DNA of 64,000 nucleotides from Anthopleura xanthogrammica (taxonomy: Eukaryota; Cnidaria; Anthozoa; Actiniaria; Actiniidae), in contig OZ025206.1 of NCBI GenBank assembly GCA_964019055.1, forward strand, positions 16,837,291-16,901,290, read 5' to 3'. The position numbers and the translations under genes were made by a program. This document shows positions 11,201-20,600 of this stretch, piece by piece. A model generated the notes under the pieces. The model searched no databases. It was given only the letters and a program-made list of their open reading frames with translations, and was not told the origin of the DNA. The stretch's first letter is position 1. Each line of letters starts with the position of its first letter.

Positions 11201-14200
11201 GGTAAATAAATAATGTTGTGCTGAGATTAAGACTTCTCTGGTCAACATCTCTTATATGACACTTCACAATTGGTCTTTATAATTCACTAAAAACAGTCCT
11301 GGTATGTTTTTGCAGTTATGGTATTACAACTATACATACACTGATTCTGTGCATGGAAGACACAACCAGTTGGTCAGTCTGAGGCTAGTCAGTCATCCAT
11401 GATATGTGATCTATGGATTTATGTGTTTTACATCCATTAAGAATTGTATTTATGCTCCAAAAGAGAAAAGCCAGCTTTCCACAAATCATGGATGACTGAC
11501 TGACTAGCCTTGTTTTTGCCTCCTAGACCCAGACAATCCACATGTGTTCGCCAATGTTCAGAATTGGATGTATGTACTTGAAATTAAGTTCTAATATTAG
11601 CTGATACTAGAACCTAAAGTTACCTCAACTAGCACTTCCTCTACTCTTCTCAATCGGTCTGCCTTTGAAACATGTTTATCCATTCTTAGAAGTGCCTGAT
11701 GAGTATGATAAAGAATGTATGTATCATGAGTAACGGCAACAAATTATCCTAAAACTGAGATAATACACTTGTCCTGTATTTCACAAAGAACATCTGTTAG
11801 TACTTCATACAAGTGCATAACTGTTGACGGACAGGATCACCATTTCAAAGTCACCCTGATCGAAGCCATATGCAGGGCTCTGCTTATCTCTGGATGTTGT
11901 TTTGAAGGCAACACCTTTATGTCATTCAAAACCATGTCAGGTAAGCATGGGTGGTATGTGCATGGACTGATAATGTGCAGCCTCTAACTACTGTGGTTAT
12001 GGGTTTGTCATCCCTGCCTGGACTTGCCAGTCATGTGGGTAGATTAGCTTGTCCATTCTCTTTTGTGCTTCAAGCGTTTTCCTCTGGGTTCTCCAGTTTT
12101 CCTCCCTTTGCAAGATAAACTTCTATATTCCCATTCATGAGCCTCTGGTTCAGGAAACTCAGGGCAATCACTCGACTCAGCTGTGTAGTTGCCAAAAAAT
12201 ATATTATATAGGCCCCTTGCAGCATATTGCAATATGCAGCTCAATTTGGAGGACAAAACAATAGGTTTCAATTCTCAGGCAATTGAAATTCTTTTGTTTT
12301 GTCGTCCAAATTGAGCTGCTTTGACGTCATGTGAAAGGGGTCCATAGACAGCGTAAATGCATTATTAGAGTACATACATGGAAGGTCAGATGTTCCTTGA
12401 CAGTTAGTGTACCAATGAACAAGTCTTCTTGTTGTACATATGCAGAGATGGAATTAATGTTCAATCCAACGGGATTGTTATTGACCATAACTGATCCCAT
12501 TACTTTGACACTTTCTATGTTACGATGAGCAAGTACATTCATCAGGGTGGTCTTGCCTGCTCCACTATCATTAAAATATTTTAAAATATCAGTACTGAAG
12601 CTGATGTATATAATTCTGGAATATACCTGTATACTTTTCTTAAGCATTTTCATTTTCAGATTAACTTTAAGTTTGGGATTTAAGTAAATATTTAGTGTCC
12701 ACTCCAGGCGACGCAGTAACTTTGGGGTTTGTTATAATAATCAATATAATATATTTCATTTGGGCTAATAGTTGATGTACAGTAGTATAAAACTCCAAAT
12801 AAAAGCCTGTCTGTCTGTCTGTGTGTCTTTCTGTCTGTCTGTGTGTCTGTCTGTGTGTCTGTCTGTCTGTGGACTGGAACTTTCAGGAGTAAAGTGTGTA
12901 TGTTTAGTGTTGTTCTGGCCAGGATTGAACCCACAACCTCTCACATAACACATTACAGTCTGGTGCTCAATTGACTGAGCTAACCAGGTGTTGGTTTATA
13001 TTTAGACTCATTTGCACTGGCTTGTACTGAGGTCCTGCCATTGGTATGTTGGAGTGAGAGGGCCTTTAATACTACGTATATGTACTCAGGATAGGGTATA
13101 AACTAAATACAGAATTTAAAATATATATGTATTATAAAACCAAGGCTTTACTGCTGCTAGAGCTTACCTAGCTCCCATGACAGCCAGAAGTGTTCCAGGT
13201 TCAACCTTTCCATTTACTGTAAATGACAGAAAAAGCATTGAGAACTGAAAAATGAATACACAAATCTACACATTTGTTAGGGATAACATATATATTGTAC
13301 TAATCCTTTCCAGTAATATATCTTCTCCAAGCTATGATGACTAAGGCTGAGAACCATATAGGTCCATGGATATATAAAGGGACAAAATTATTCAATATTT
13401 ATGCAACCGTGCAAGGGGGAGGGGGCAGGCTAGCAAAAATATTATATAGCCCTCTCCTCTTTTTGCCAGCCCCCTCCACCTCCATGGCATAAAATTTAAT
13501 GGTGGGGGGGGGGGGGGGGGGCAGATCAGGGGGGTTCAAAACTCAATCAAACCACCTAAATGAGGAATAAGCCCTCTAGAATAAATATCCAACTTCAAAT
13601 GACTTTTTTGCTTTTGAATTGTCAGTTAGTACCCTTGTAATTGCACGAGCATTAAGGTGAGTGCAATTAAAGAACTTTCAAGACATTACCAAGTGCCTAT
13701 TAATTCCAAATTGTACGAGAAGGTCGTGTGATTTTTTATTTATAGTTTACTGAACAAATTTTTATAAAGGCAAGTATGTCGAAGCGAAGGCCTCTTTTGC
13801 AAATTATCTCCAACAAATTCTAATTAAGGACAACTGAAATGCATACAAATATTTTTGTTTACACTCAAATTTGCCGCTGTTGGCCGTGTTTAGCAGTGTT
13901 TCAATAGCGACTTAATTGGTACCCCTACGGAGTACCTATTAACGCTCTAATTGTACTGCTTTCGACCAATCAGAATCGAGAAATTTTGTTCAGTGTACTA
14001 TAAGAAACGAAACACGGCTGTAGAGGAAGCTACGATGTAGGGTCCGGATGGCGTGATGGATCGGAGTACGTACGTTTCCTTTACATATCATGTGACTATA
14101 GCTACTTAACCATGCAGCCCTCAAGATCTCCACTAGTCAGCTCAAACATGTTTTACAGTTTTTATGCGATGTGTATGTCCACGAACAGTTTATTAACTTA

Positions 14201-15366
14201 CTTACTAGCCTTTCACGCAATATTTAGATCAATTATTAGCACCAGAAAAAAAGAAATGCTGCGCAAAACGATAATTAACTTACATACAAATTGGCATGAC
14301 CTTTGACTATAAACGCGACTGTATGAGCTTATGAGCTTTCAAGTAATATAATGACAGCTTTACTTTTGCATGAGTTTCATATTTTCTTTTCTCAAAAAAA
14401 AAAAAATATATCTTTCTGCATTCTTTACCAATAGAATCTTAATAAAACGATATCTGAGGAAGCAATATTCCTTTTCCCTAACAATATTTTGCTCCATCAA
14501 AGTTTGCAAACAAGTCAGTTGCAGTTGGTGTGAGCTGCTCTTCTCCAAACCTTAACTCCCTTTTCTTCTAAACAATCAATCAAGCTTAATAACAACTAAT
14601 TTAATCATACTTCTTACCTTCAAACAAAATTTGTTTTATTCTAGGTTCGTTTGGATCGGTTTTACGGCAGAGTCGTCTGCAAATGGACCCCCTATCAATC
14701 GGTGCAAACACATCGATACCGTGCCAGGAGAGCGTCGCTCTTTTCTGGTTTTCCCCTCCTCCAGTCAAATAAGAGACTGCATTTGGATCTGTCTTATGAT
14801 GCGAAGGCTCTGAAGCAACTTCAGGTACGACTTCGTTGGTTATGAGACCTGCTTTGGGTTTAGAAATGCCATCCATTTTGGTCTCCTCTTCGCTGCTATC
14901 GTTGGAGCCGGAATCATCTGCAAACAAAATAGTTATGTAACGACCTCCAAGTCCAAGCTATCCTAAAGATCACGCACGATCACGCACGATCACGCACAAA
15001 TAACGATAACCGTCACACTAGTTCACGTTTGACTCGAACGTGGCACGGAACGTTACGTAACAGCATCATCTCTTATACTGTTTTTCTATAATTTTATATT
15101 TTAGCTTGTGAAAAATTGTGGAGAGTCATTATTTAGATTATTCAACTATCTGAAGTAGTAAACTCGATCGTTTAGATTAAAATAAGGCTAGCAAAATCCC
15201 AGGAATAAAACAAAGCATGGTTCGTTCTAGATCTAGTATAGCAAATCTTGACATGACAATAATCGCCCGAAAACGAAAAAGAAGATCATCGATCATTTGT
15301 ACCTTTAATCCTCGGCAACATTGGGAAGGCTAGTGTTTCAGCCCCGGATATTGATTCTAGCGACAT
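2260..15366 (-). CDS. white: White-type ABCG half-transporter, 20 coding exons, 691 aa
   Basis: Exons joined on the minus strand: 15303-15366, 14618-14917, 13168-13216, 12378-12564, 11624-11695, 10955-11053, 10523-10689, 9891-9962, 9343-9445, 9107-9169, 8276-8313, 7493-7598, 6417-6548, 6149-6241, 5126-5183, 4806-4883, 4458-4563, 3800-3900, 3205-3290, 2260-2361. All junctions are GT-AG and in phase; the total is 2,076 nt. The N-terminal ATP-binding domain shows Walker A GASGAGKTT (about 136-144), a Q-loop YVQQEDLF, signature ISGGEKKR (about 243-250), Walker B ILFADEP (264-270) and H-loop His301. The C-terminal half (about 406-691) is the membrane domain with [12 protein letters not shown], the FGGFFL motif (588-593) and a last helix before the stop. 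The [15 protein letters not shown] stretch and overall length match insect White. ABCG half-transporters dimerise and move small lipophilic or pigment-precursor molecules; the substrate here is unknown. The gene is convergent with OXNAD1 and divergent from the SLC49A4-like gene. Confidence 0.93.
2525..2589 (-). repeat. tRNA-derived SINE-like head
   Basis: The minus strand reads a degenerate tRNA: A-box TAGCTCAGTTGGTAGAGCA and B-box GGGTTTGATTC. Acceptor stem pairing is poor, so it is a SINE-like or tRNA-pseudogene sequence and not a functional tRNA. Confidence 0.55.
2612..2684 (+). repeat. tRNA-derived SINE-like head, inverted relative to the copy at 2525
   Basis: Contains A-box TAGCTCAGTTGGTAGAGCAG and B-box GGGTTTGATTCCC, spaced as in a tRNA. 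It faces the minus-strand copy 22 bases away, giving a head-to-head pair just beyond intron 19 of the ABCG gene (within intron 19, counting from the 5' end). Confidence 0.55.
2925..3165 (+). repeat. Dispersed GAGGGAGGAAAA repeat, copy in ABCG intron
   Basis: Begins with a CACTCACTACC..ACATT segment, then ACATGTTGATTTTTACAGAG, GGAGAACCCAGAGGAAA-like text, CACAGGAGAGAA and CACATCAAACAAACTCAA, ending near CTATGCCATCCACCC. Related copies are at 36365-36535, 36885-36965 and 38245-38430, with reverse-strand fragments near 12060, 18785, 45250 and 48360. Confidence 0.6.
4115..4294. repeat. Palindrome-ended element with long G and C tracts
   Basis: CAGGGCCATAGCACC at the left faces GCTTGCTACGGCCCTGTG at the right. 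Between them lie an 18-base or longer G tract at 4133-4151 and several C tracts. It lies in an ABCG intron. Confidence 0.5.
5915..6080. mobile_element. Inverted-repeat element, GTGCAACATTGCGCGC family, copy 1
   Basis: The left arm has GTGCAACATTGCGCGC and the right arm AATGTTGCACTGTGTGTACG. The core contains the self-complementary CTGAAGTAGGATCG..CTACTTCAGCAACATTG. A second copy with the core inverted is at 45629-45790. Confidence 0.6.
6306..6400 (+). repeat. GTT/GCT trinucleotide-rich tract
   Basis: Imperfect GTTGTTGCTGCTGCTGTT-type repeats in the ABCG intron next to exon 13. Low complexity. Confidence 0.6.
6670..7324. mobile_element. Older TGCGTTTTCG-type element interrupted by a second element
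   Basis: The outer element starts near GTCCACACTATAAATGCGTT and ends near ATTATTGTGGACTGGGCC, with repeated CGAAAACG and CTCCAGAG.GAGACATTTG segments inside. A different element at 6785-7067 splits it. Confidence 0.5.
6785..7067 (+). mobile_element. Inserted GGGATGCTCCGCC element, copy 1, with repeated flanks
   Basis: The element opens CCCGGGGGTACTTCGGGTCG and ends in CGGAGCATCCCCGTATAGTC then a C tract and CCCGGG, so its ends are inverted. The interior holds several GGTACCCCTTTTATATACC-type subunits. GGCCTATTGC stands on both sides (near 6776-6784 and 7066-7075), consistent with a target-site duplication of 8-10 bases. A second copy, in the opposite orientation, is at 41541-41818. Confidence 0.65.
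8008..8127. mobile_element. Small inverted-repeat element
   Basis: GGCTCAGTTCAAACATTGCT..CATGAGCCG pairs with CGGCTCATGAGAAGATCGAC..GAACCGGGCC. It includes TGACGTCA-like text in the centre. It lies in an ABCG intron and is non-coding. Confidence 0.55.
8733..8871. mobile_element. Palindromic MITE family (TATAGACCCC), copy A
   Basis: Ends TATAGACCCC and GGGGTCTATA; arms carry CACGTGATGTCA, GCAGCTCAATTTGGAGGACA and its complement TTTTGTCCTCC. About 139 bp. Other copies: 12207-12346, 22950-23086, 61869-62004. Confidence 0.8.
9751..9803. repeat. Fragment of the ATACAATGGTTT palindrome family
   Basis: CCATGGTATGCCACTCAAAACCATTGTATTCAACTAGT resembles, with a few differences, one arm of the complete palindrome at 40487-40603. 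Confidence 0.4.
11391..11509. repeat. Inverted repeat in ABCG intron
   Basis: AGGCTAGTCAGTCATCCATG on the left pairs with ATCATGGATGACTGACTGACTAGCCT on the right; the centre is non-coding. Confidence 0.55.
12060..12160 (-). repeat. Dispersed GAGGGAGGAAAA repeat, reverse-strand fragment
   Basis: TTTTCCTCTGGGTTCTCCAG followed by TTTTCCTCCC and AAACTTCTATATTCCCATTC is the complement of the family seen at 2925-3165. Confidence 0.5.
12207..12346. mobile_element. Palindromic MITE family, copy B
   Basis: TATAGGCCCC and GGGGTCCATA ends with the same GCTCAATTTGGAGGACAAAA core as copy A. It begins about 31 bases beyond the donor of ABCG exon 4 (exon ends at 12378). Confidence 0.8.
12811..12872 (+). 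repeat. CTGT/GTGT microsatellite
   Basis: Imperfect (CTGT)n with interspersed GTGT units in an ABCG intron. Confidence 0.8.
12917..12995 (-). repeat. tRNA-derived SINE-like sequence
   Basis: The minus strand contains A-box TGGTTAGCTCAGTCAATTGA and B-box GGTTGTGGGTTCAATCC. The middle is longer than a normal anticodon arm and the acceptor stem does not close, so it is a SINE or pseudo-tRNA. Confidence 0.5.
13415..13540. repeat. G-tract element in ABCG intron 2
   Basis: GGGGGAGGGGGCAGGCTAGC, then GCCAGCCCCCTCCACC and a near-uninterrupted G run at about 13503-13520. Non-coding; G-quadruplex potential. Confidence 0.5.
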
Positions 15367-15837
15367 TATAATTTCAGCCTATGTCCAGATTTGTTTTCCT
15401 CTACAAAATTCACTTTACATCAACGTGAACGTGTTCAGGTAGTAGACGCACCATATACCACCTGCTAAAATTTTCAATTTCCTTTCTACTCATGCATACT
15501 CTATTCATACATTTTAGTAGATGGTTACTGCGCGTGCGTGTGTTTTTCATATCTCTAATCCAATTCCAGTGGCAAATTTTAGTACAAAATTACACAGGTT
15601 CAAAGGATTTCGAAAAAAGAGTTTTATAAATAATATTCTAATGAACAAAACGATGATCGGTCCAGAATATAGTAAGAAAACTCAAGCCTTTCGGACTAAC
15701 CGTCCAGTTATCAGGATACCGGTAAAATGCTTATTGAAACTCGCTTCAGTATTTCCAACCATCGATCACTCTCCGTGAAGGGCTCATCCATAAGAATCAC
15801 TCCACACACACACACACACGTCTAGTACTATGTTCAA

Positions 15838-16047
15838 CAGAGGCGTAGCGAGAAAACAGGATGGGGGGGGGGGTGGGGGGTGGGGGGAGGAGCACCTAAT
15901 ATAAAAACGTAAAAATTGGGGGGGGGAGGGGGGGGGGCACGTGCCCGCCCCCTCAGTCCCAACGCCAGTGTCATTGCTATCATTAATCAAAGTAAAAAAG
16001 GCTCGATCCAAAAATTTAAGCCCCCCTCGATCTCGCTACGCCACTGA
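15838..16047. repeat. TGGCGTAGCGAG element with G tracts, copy 1
   Basis: GAGGCGTAGCGAG at the left faces CTCGCTACGCCACTG at the right; the interior is [11 protein letters not shown] and includes GGGGCACGTGCCCGCCCC. A second copy is at 31758-31957. It lies between the two alternative first exons of the ABCG gene. Confidence 0.6.
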
Positions 16048-16436
16048 AGTTCCATAGTTTGTATAAAAAAAAATGCAGTAAAACTTAGCAAGGAAGAGAT
16101 CGAATCAAAACTTAATTTACTTTGTACAATATTTATTACTTTAGAAATATATATTAGTCCATGATTAGTGGAGTACTTGTGCTCTGCTATAATTTTTGAA
16201 AGTTAGATAAGGTTTCTTTTTATTTGTTGTTAGTATGTGGTGTCAACTAGAATCTAAGCGCAGCCACCCGAGCTTTTGGATTCACAGCGGTGAAAGGCGA
16301 TTCTGACGTTATCCCATCCTTGCCAGCTATCGTAGCGCGCTCGCCCTCCCTTCCTTTGACTTAATTAGCATGTTACTTATTTCCTTATTTGTGAACTAGT
16401 TTGTAAGGAAGACCAGACTAAAATTTTGGATTTTAC

Positions 16437-16563
16437 CTGCAGCTTCCGCTGTTTTGATTTCTTCTCCGTTGTCCTTATCAAGAGTATCATTTGTATTTGA
16501 AGCCCAATGATCTGGTTCGATTTCAACCATTTCGGTTGGCTGTGCTTGAGATTTTTCCTCCAT
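16437..16563 (-). CDS. white: Alternative first coding exon of the white-type ABCG gene
   Basis: On the minus strand an ATG at 16563-16561 opens 42 codons (begins MEEKSQAQPTEMVEIEPDHW) and ends in GCTGCAG/GTAAAAT, a good donor, with one base of the next codon (phase 1). The annotated first exon 15303-15366 also ends in phase 1 with a good donor. Either can therefore join the exon starting at 14917 in frame, giving N-termini of 42 or 21 codons plus a shared Asp. Isoform length with this exon would be 712 residues. The peptide is acidic and lies before the ATP-binding domain. It could instead belong to an unrelated gene, but phase, strand and spacing fit the ABCG gene. Confidence 0.65.
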
Positions 16564-17631
16564 CTCTTACTGAGTACTTTACAGGTGGATCAAAGTTAAG
16601 TTATCATGTTAAAAATAACATAACTTTTGCTGATTATGTAATACTGATTCACGCAGCTTGGCTGATCTTAACTAAAGCATTCTCTCTTTTTACCGCATAA
16701 TATTGGCTTGATTATAGCTATTGTATTCAGTTGAAGTTAATCATAACAGTTCATGGGTCAGTGAATCTTTTTCAAAAAATATTGAAATTAGTTGTTGATT
16801 AAGGAATGCTAGTCCATACGCTAAAGGCATTTTTGAAGTTTTGAAATTAATTACGTTTCTACTATTCAGGCTACTTTTACTGTTGCTGCTGCTGTTCTTC
16901 TACTGTTGCTGTAATTGCAGCTGCTGAATGCTGCTTCCGCTGAATGATGTTGTTGTTGCTGCTGCTGTTGTCCCTGCTGCTACTGCTGACCATCTGCTGT
17001 TGCATGCTGTTACTGCAGATTTGCTGCGGTTGCTGCATTCTTCTGCTTCTGCTTGTCAGTGTGCTGCCCCTGCCACTACTGAGCACTACTACTGTTGCAG
17101 CTACTTAACTTTCTTCTGCTGCTAGCTACTTGTATTTAAAGCTTGTTGAAGTTCTGACGTGGTGTTTGATGGCTCATAATTAGAAAAAAGTTCTCGAAAA
17201 TGTTTGCATATGAACTTACTGGGCGATAAGCTAAGGTTCGTGGAAAGGAACTACGCGGTGCGCCAAACGTAAATGTTCCAAGCCACGTTTGATTCACTAG
17301 ATCAGAACATGATTGAAAACTGAAAGATTTGGGACGGTCAGACTGAGGTGCAAAATAGTTGGAGCGCGCTCATCTGTACAGTAAACAACACTGCCATCCC
17401 TTCTTCCGCACAGCACCACACCACACCACACCACATCACCTTATTCATGCAATAGAACCAAAATCGAGATAAGAAAAATTGATTCCCCGCTCTTAACCCT
17501 CTAAATACTCAGCATTGTTTACATTCTAAGGTGGGCTGATTTGAAACTTGATCTGATGGGTTCCCTGTGTTGCGCAAACCATGTGAATACTATCTACACG
17601 GACTTCATGTAAACAACAAGACCTCAACAGC
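16564..17631. other. Divergent intergenic region between ABCG and SLC49A4-like genes
   Basis: About 1.07 kb between the distal ABCG start codon and the SLC49A4-like start codon, probably carrying both promoters. It holds a CTG/TGC-rich low-complexity tract at about 16868-17110 and a short CACACCACACCACACCACAT run near 17409. No clear TATA box or binding sites can be assigned from sequence alone. Confidence 0.5.
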
Positions 17632-20600
17632 ATGGGAGACCGCTACTTGAGTTTCTCCCGTAGCATCCACGAAACTGCCTCAGTCCATGAAACCATCGAT
17701 AACACATGTAGAGTTTATCACCGCCGTTGGTACATTCTAGTAGTGTTTTCCCTCATTGCAGGTTTACAGGGATGTGTTTGGAATACGTGGGGTCCCATTA
17801 CAGGATCGGCAGAGGCCGTCTACGGATGGACCGATGGCACGATCGCTCTCCTTGAAAACTGGGGTCCTATTACCTATATACTGTCCTTTGTCTTATTTTC
17901 ATGGCTTATGGATGTAAAGGGTAAGACATAGAACGCTACTGAAAATAGTTGGTGTTGTCTTCGAATGCTATTCATATTGAACGTAAAATATTAGTCGCAG
18001 CTCCACGTAAGCTCATAATATTTGCACATGATAATTACGTTTTTTTGTTTACTCACACGTGAAAACCGTCAGGCGAAAGACCCGTAGAACATTGTTATCT
18101 AAAAAAGAGATATAAACATGTACGCAAAGCATAGACTATATATATACTATTAATGTGAGAATATTTATATAGACATACCCTGTGTCAAAGACAATGTTTT
18201 CGTTACTTGTTTTTGTATTGTAAGCGGCGTCTTTATGACATGTTTATACTCGAAACATCCTATTTTTTCATAATTGAGCTCTTAATCCTTTCTTAATTCC
18301 TATATTCAAAGCTAATGATCTTAGCATGCCGTTTGATTTTAGTACTATACATCTCAGTACATTCATTTGTGAGCTCAACTCGAAGCTCAATCATTCAGTA
18401 ACAAAGGGCCGCACATAATCTTGTACTTTATTCTTATTTGATTAAATTGCCATTCGTTTATATCATTTAGCACACTATCTTGGCCTCAAACCCAGAATGT
18501 TCAGTGAATGGCAATTTTCATTTGGGTTTTATTTCCGTTTATCACTTTTATCTAAATTGGGGTCCATGTGTTTGATAGGTCTCAGGACCTCGGTGCTTGT
18601 GACCATATTTCTCATTGCACTTGGGAATGGGCTCAGATGCATCTCTACTGAACCAAAGACTGCAACATGGTGAGTAATATTCTGCAGGTAATTTTTTTGG
18701 GTGGAGGGGGAGAGGGCTGAGGTGCAGAAAATGAGGAGAGGGTTTCAATCAATAATGGTGTATCAGTAGTGTACCCCAATTGTTTTTCTCCAGGTTCTCC
18801 AATTTTTCTCGGCCTCCGCAAAAACCCAGCAAGCTAAATTCCAATTTGATCTGTGAGTTAACTGTGACTTGATCTGTGAGTTAGCTGTGACTTTGATCTG
18901 TGAGTTAGCTGTGACTTTGATCTGCGAGTTAGCTGTGACTTTGATCTGTGAGTTAGCTGTGACTTTGATCAGCTCATACTGTAGGTTGTTTCGGGGTTTG
19001 ATCTGTGAGTTAGCTGTGACTTTGATCAGCTCAAAGGTTGTTTTGGGTTTGATCTGTGAGTTAGCTGTGCCCGGACTTTGATTACCCTAGAGGCTTTTCA
19101 GGGTATAGATAAAATTTGAAGATATTTTTTATATTTGCTGGTTTATCTTACAGGTTGATTCATATTGGTCAATTCTTCAATGATTTGGGTGCACCTGTAG
19201 CAATGGGTGCTCCTCCCCTTGTTTCATCAACATGGTTTCCACCTAATCAAAGAGCAACAGCTACAGCCATATCTACACTAACCAGCTATATTGGTATTTC
19301 TGTGTCATTTGTTGTTGCACCATTTATACTTAATCCAACATCTGTCAATGCCAGCATGATCAAGAATATTAGTGGCAATGATTCCCATCATGGTAAGTGA
19401 ACCTGAATCTGTTAGTTACTTGGTTGGTTGGTTGGTTGGTGTTCATTCATTCATTCATTCATTCATTCATTCATTCATTCATTCATTCATTCATTCATTC
19501 ATTCATTCATTCATTCATTCATTCATTCATTCATTCATTCATTCATTCATTCATTCATTCATTCATTCATTCATTCATTCATTCATTCATTCATTCATTC
19601 ATTCATTCATTCATTCATTCATTCATTCATTCATTCATGCATGCATGCATGCATGCATTCATTCATTCACTCACTCACTCACTCACTCACTCATTCATTC
19701 ATTCATTCATTCATTTGTTCATTTATTCATTCGTTCATTCGTTCATTCGTTCATTCTTTCATTCATCCATTCATTCATTCATCCATCCATTCATCCATTC
19801 ATTCATTCAGTTGATTGGTCAGTTTGTTTGTTTGTTGGTTAAATAATTCAGTCAGTCATTCAGTCAGTCAAGCAATCAATCAGTCAACCAGTCAGACTAT
19901 CAGGCAGTCCATCAGTCACTCACTCACTCACTCACTCACTCACTCACTCACTCACTCACTCACTCACTCACTCACTCACTCACTCACTCACTCACTCACT
20001 CACTCACTCACTCACTCACTCACTCACTCACTCACTCACTCACTCACTCACTCACTCACTCACTCACTCACTCACTCACTCACTCACTCACTCACTCACT
20101 CACTCACTCACTCACTCACTCACTCACTCACTCACTCACTCACTCACTCACTCACTCACTCACTCACTCACTCACTCACTCACTCACTCACTCACTCACT
20201 CACTCACTCACTCAGTCGGTCAGTCAGTCACTCAGTAAATCAGTCAGTCAGTTACTCATTCATTCATTCAGTTAGTTAATCAGTCAGAGTCAGTCAGGTA
20301 ATTGAAGCTTAATATTTTTGGTTCATTCTTTTATCTTCAGGGAGGTTTGACAATGCTGAAGTTACAAAAGCCAGGAATGATATCATGTTATACCTATATA
20401 TTGGTATGTATAATCCCACCCTTTGTAGGTGGCTGCGTCATGATGTACTGTACCTGATAACCCTCCATATTGTTTTTAATGGTGTAATGTACCATATTTT
20501 ACAGAGTGTGGCATCAGTGTTCTCTTACTTCTGTGTGTTCTGGTCTATTTTCCTGCTAAACCTCCTCATCCTCCAAGTTTTTCTGCTGCAAGAACCAAAG

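Noticed and set aside
16868..17125. Gln/Ser-rich frame on minus and Leu/Ala-rich frame on plus
   Set aside because: CTG/TGC-rich low-complexity DNA with no exon signals in the divergent promoter region.
19372..20279. Open frames of 128-156 codons (HSFI and HSLT repeats)
   Set aside because: Translations of the TTCA and CTCA microsatellites in an intron.
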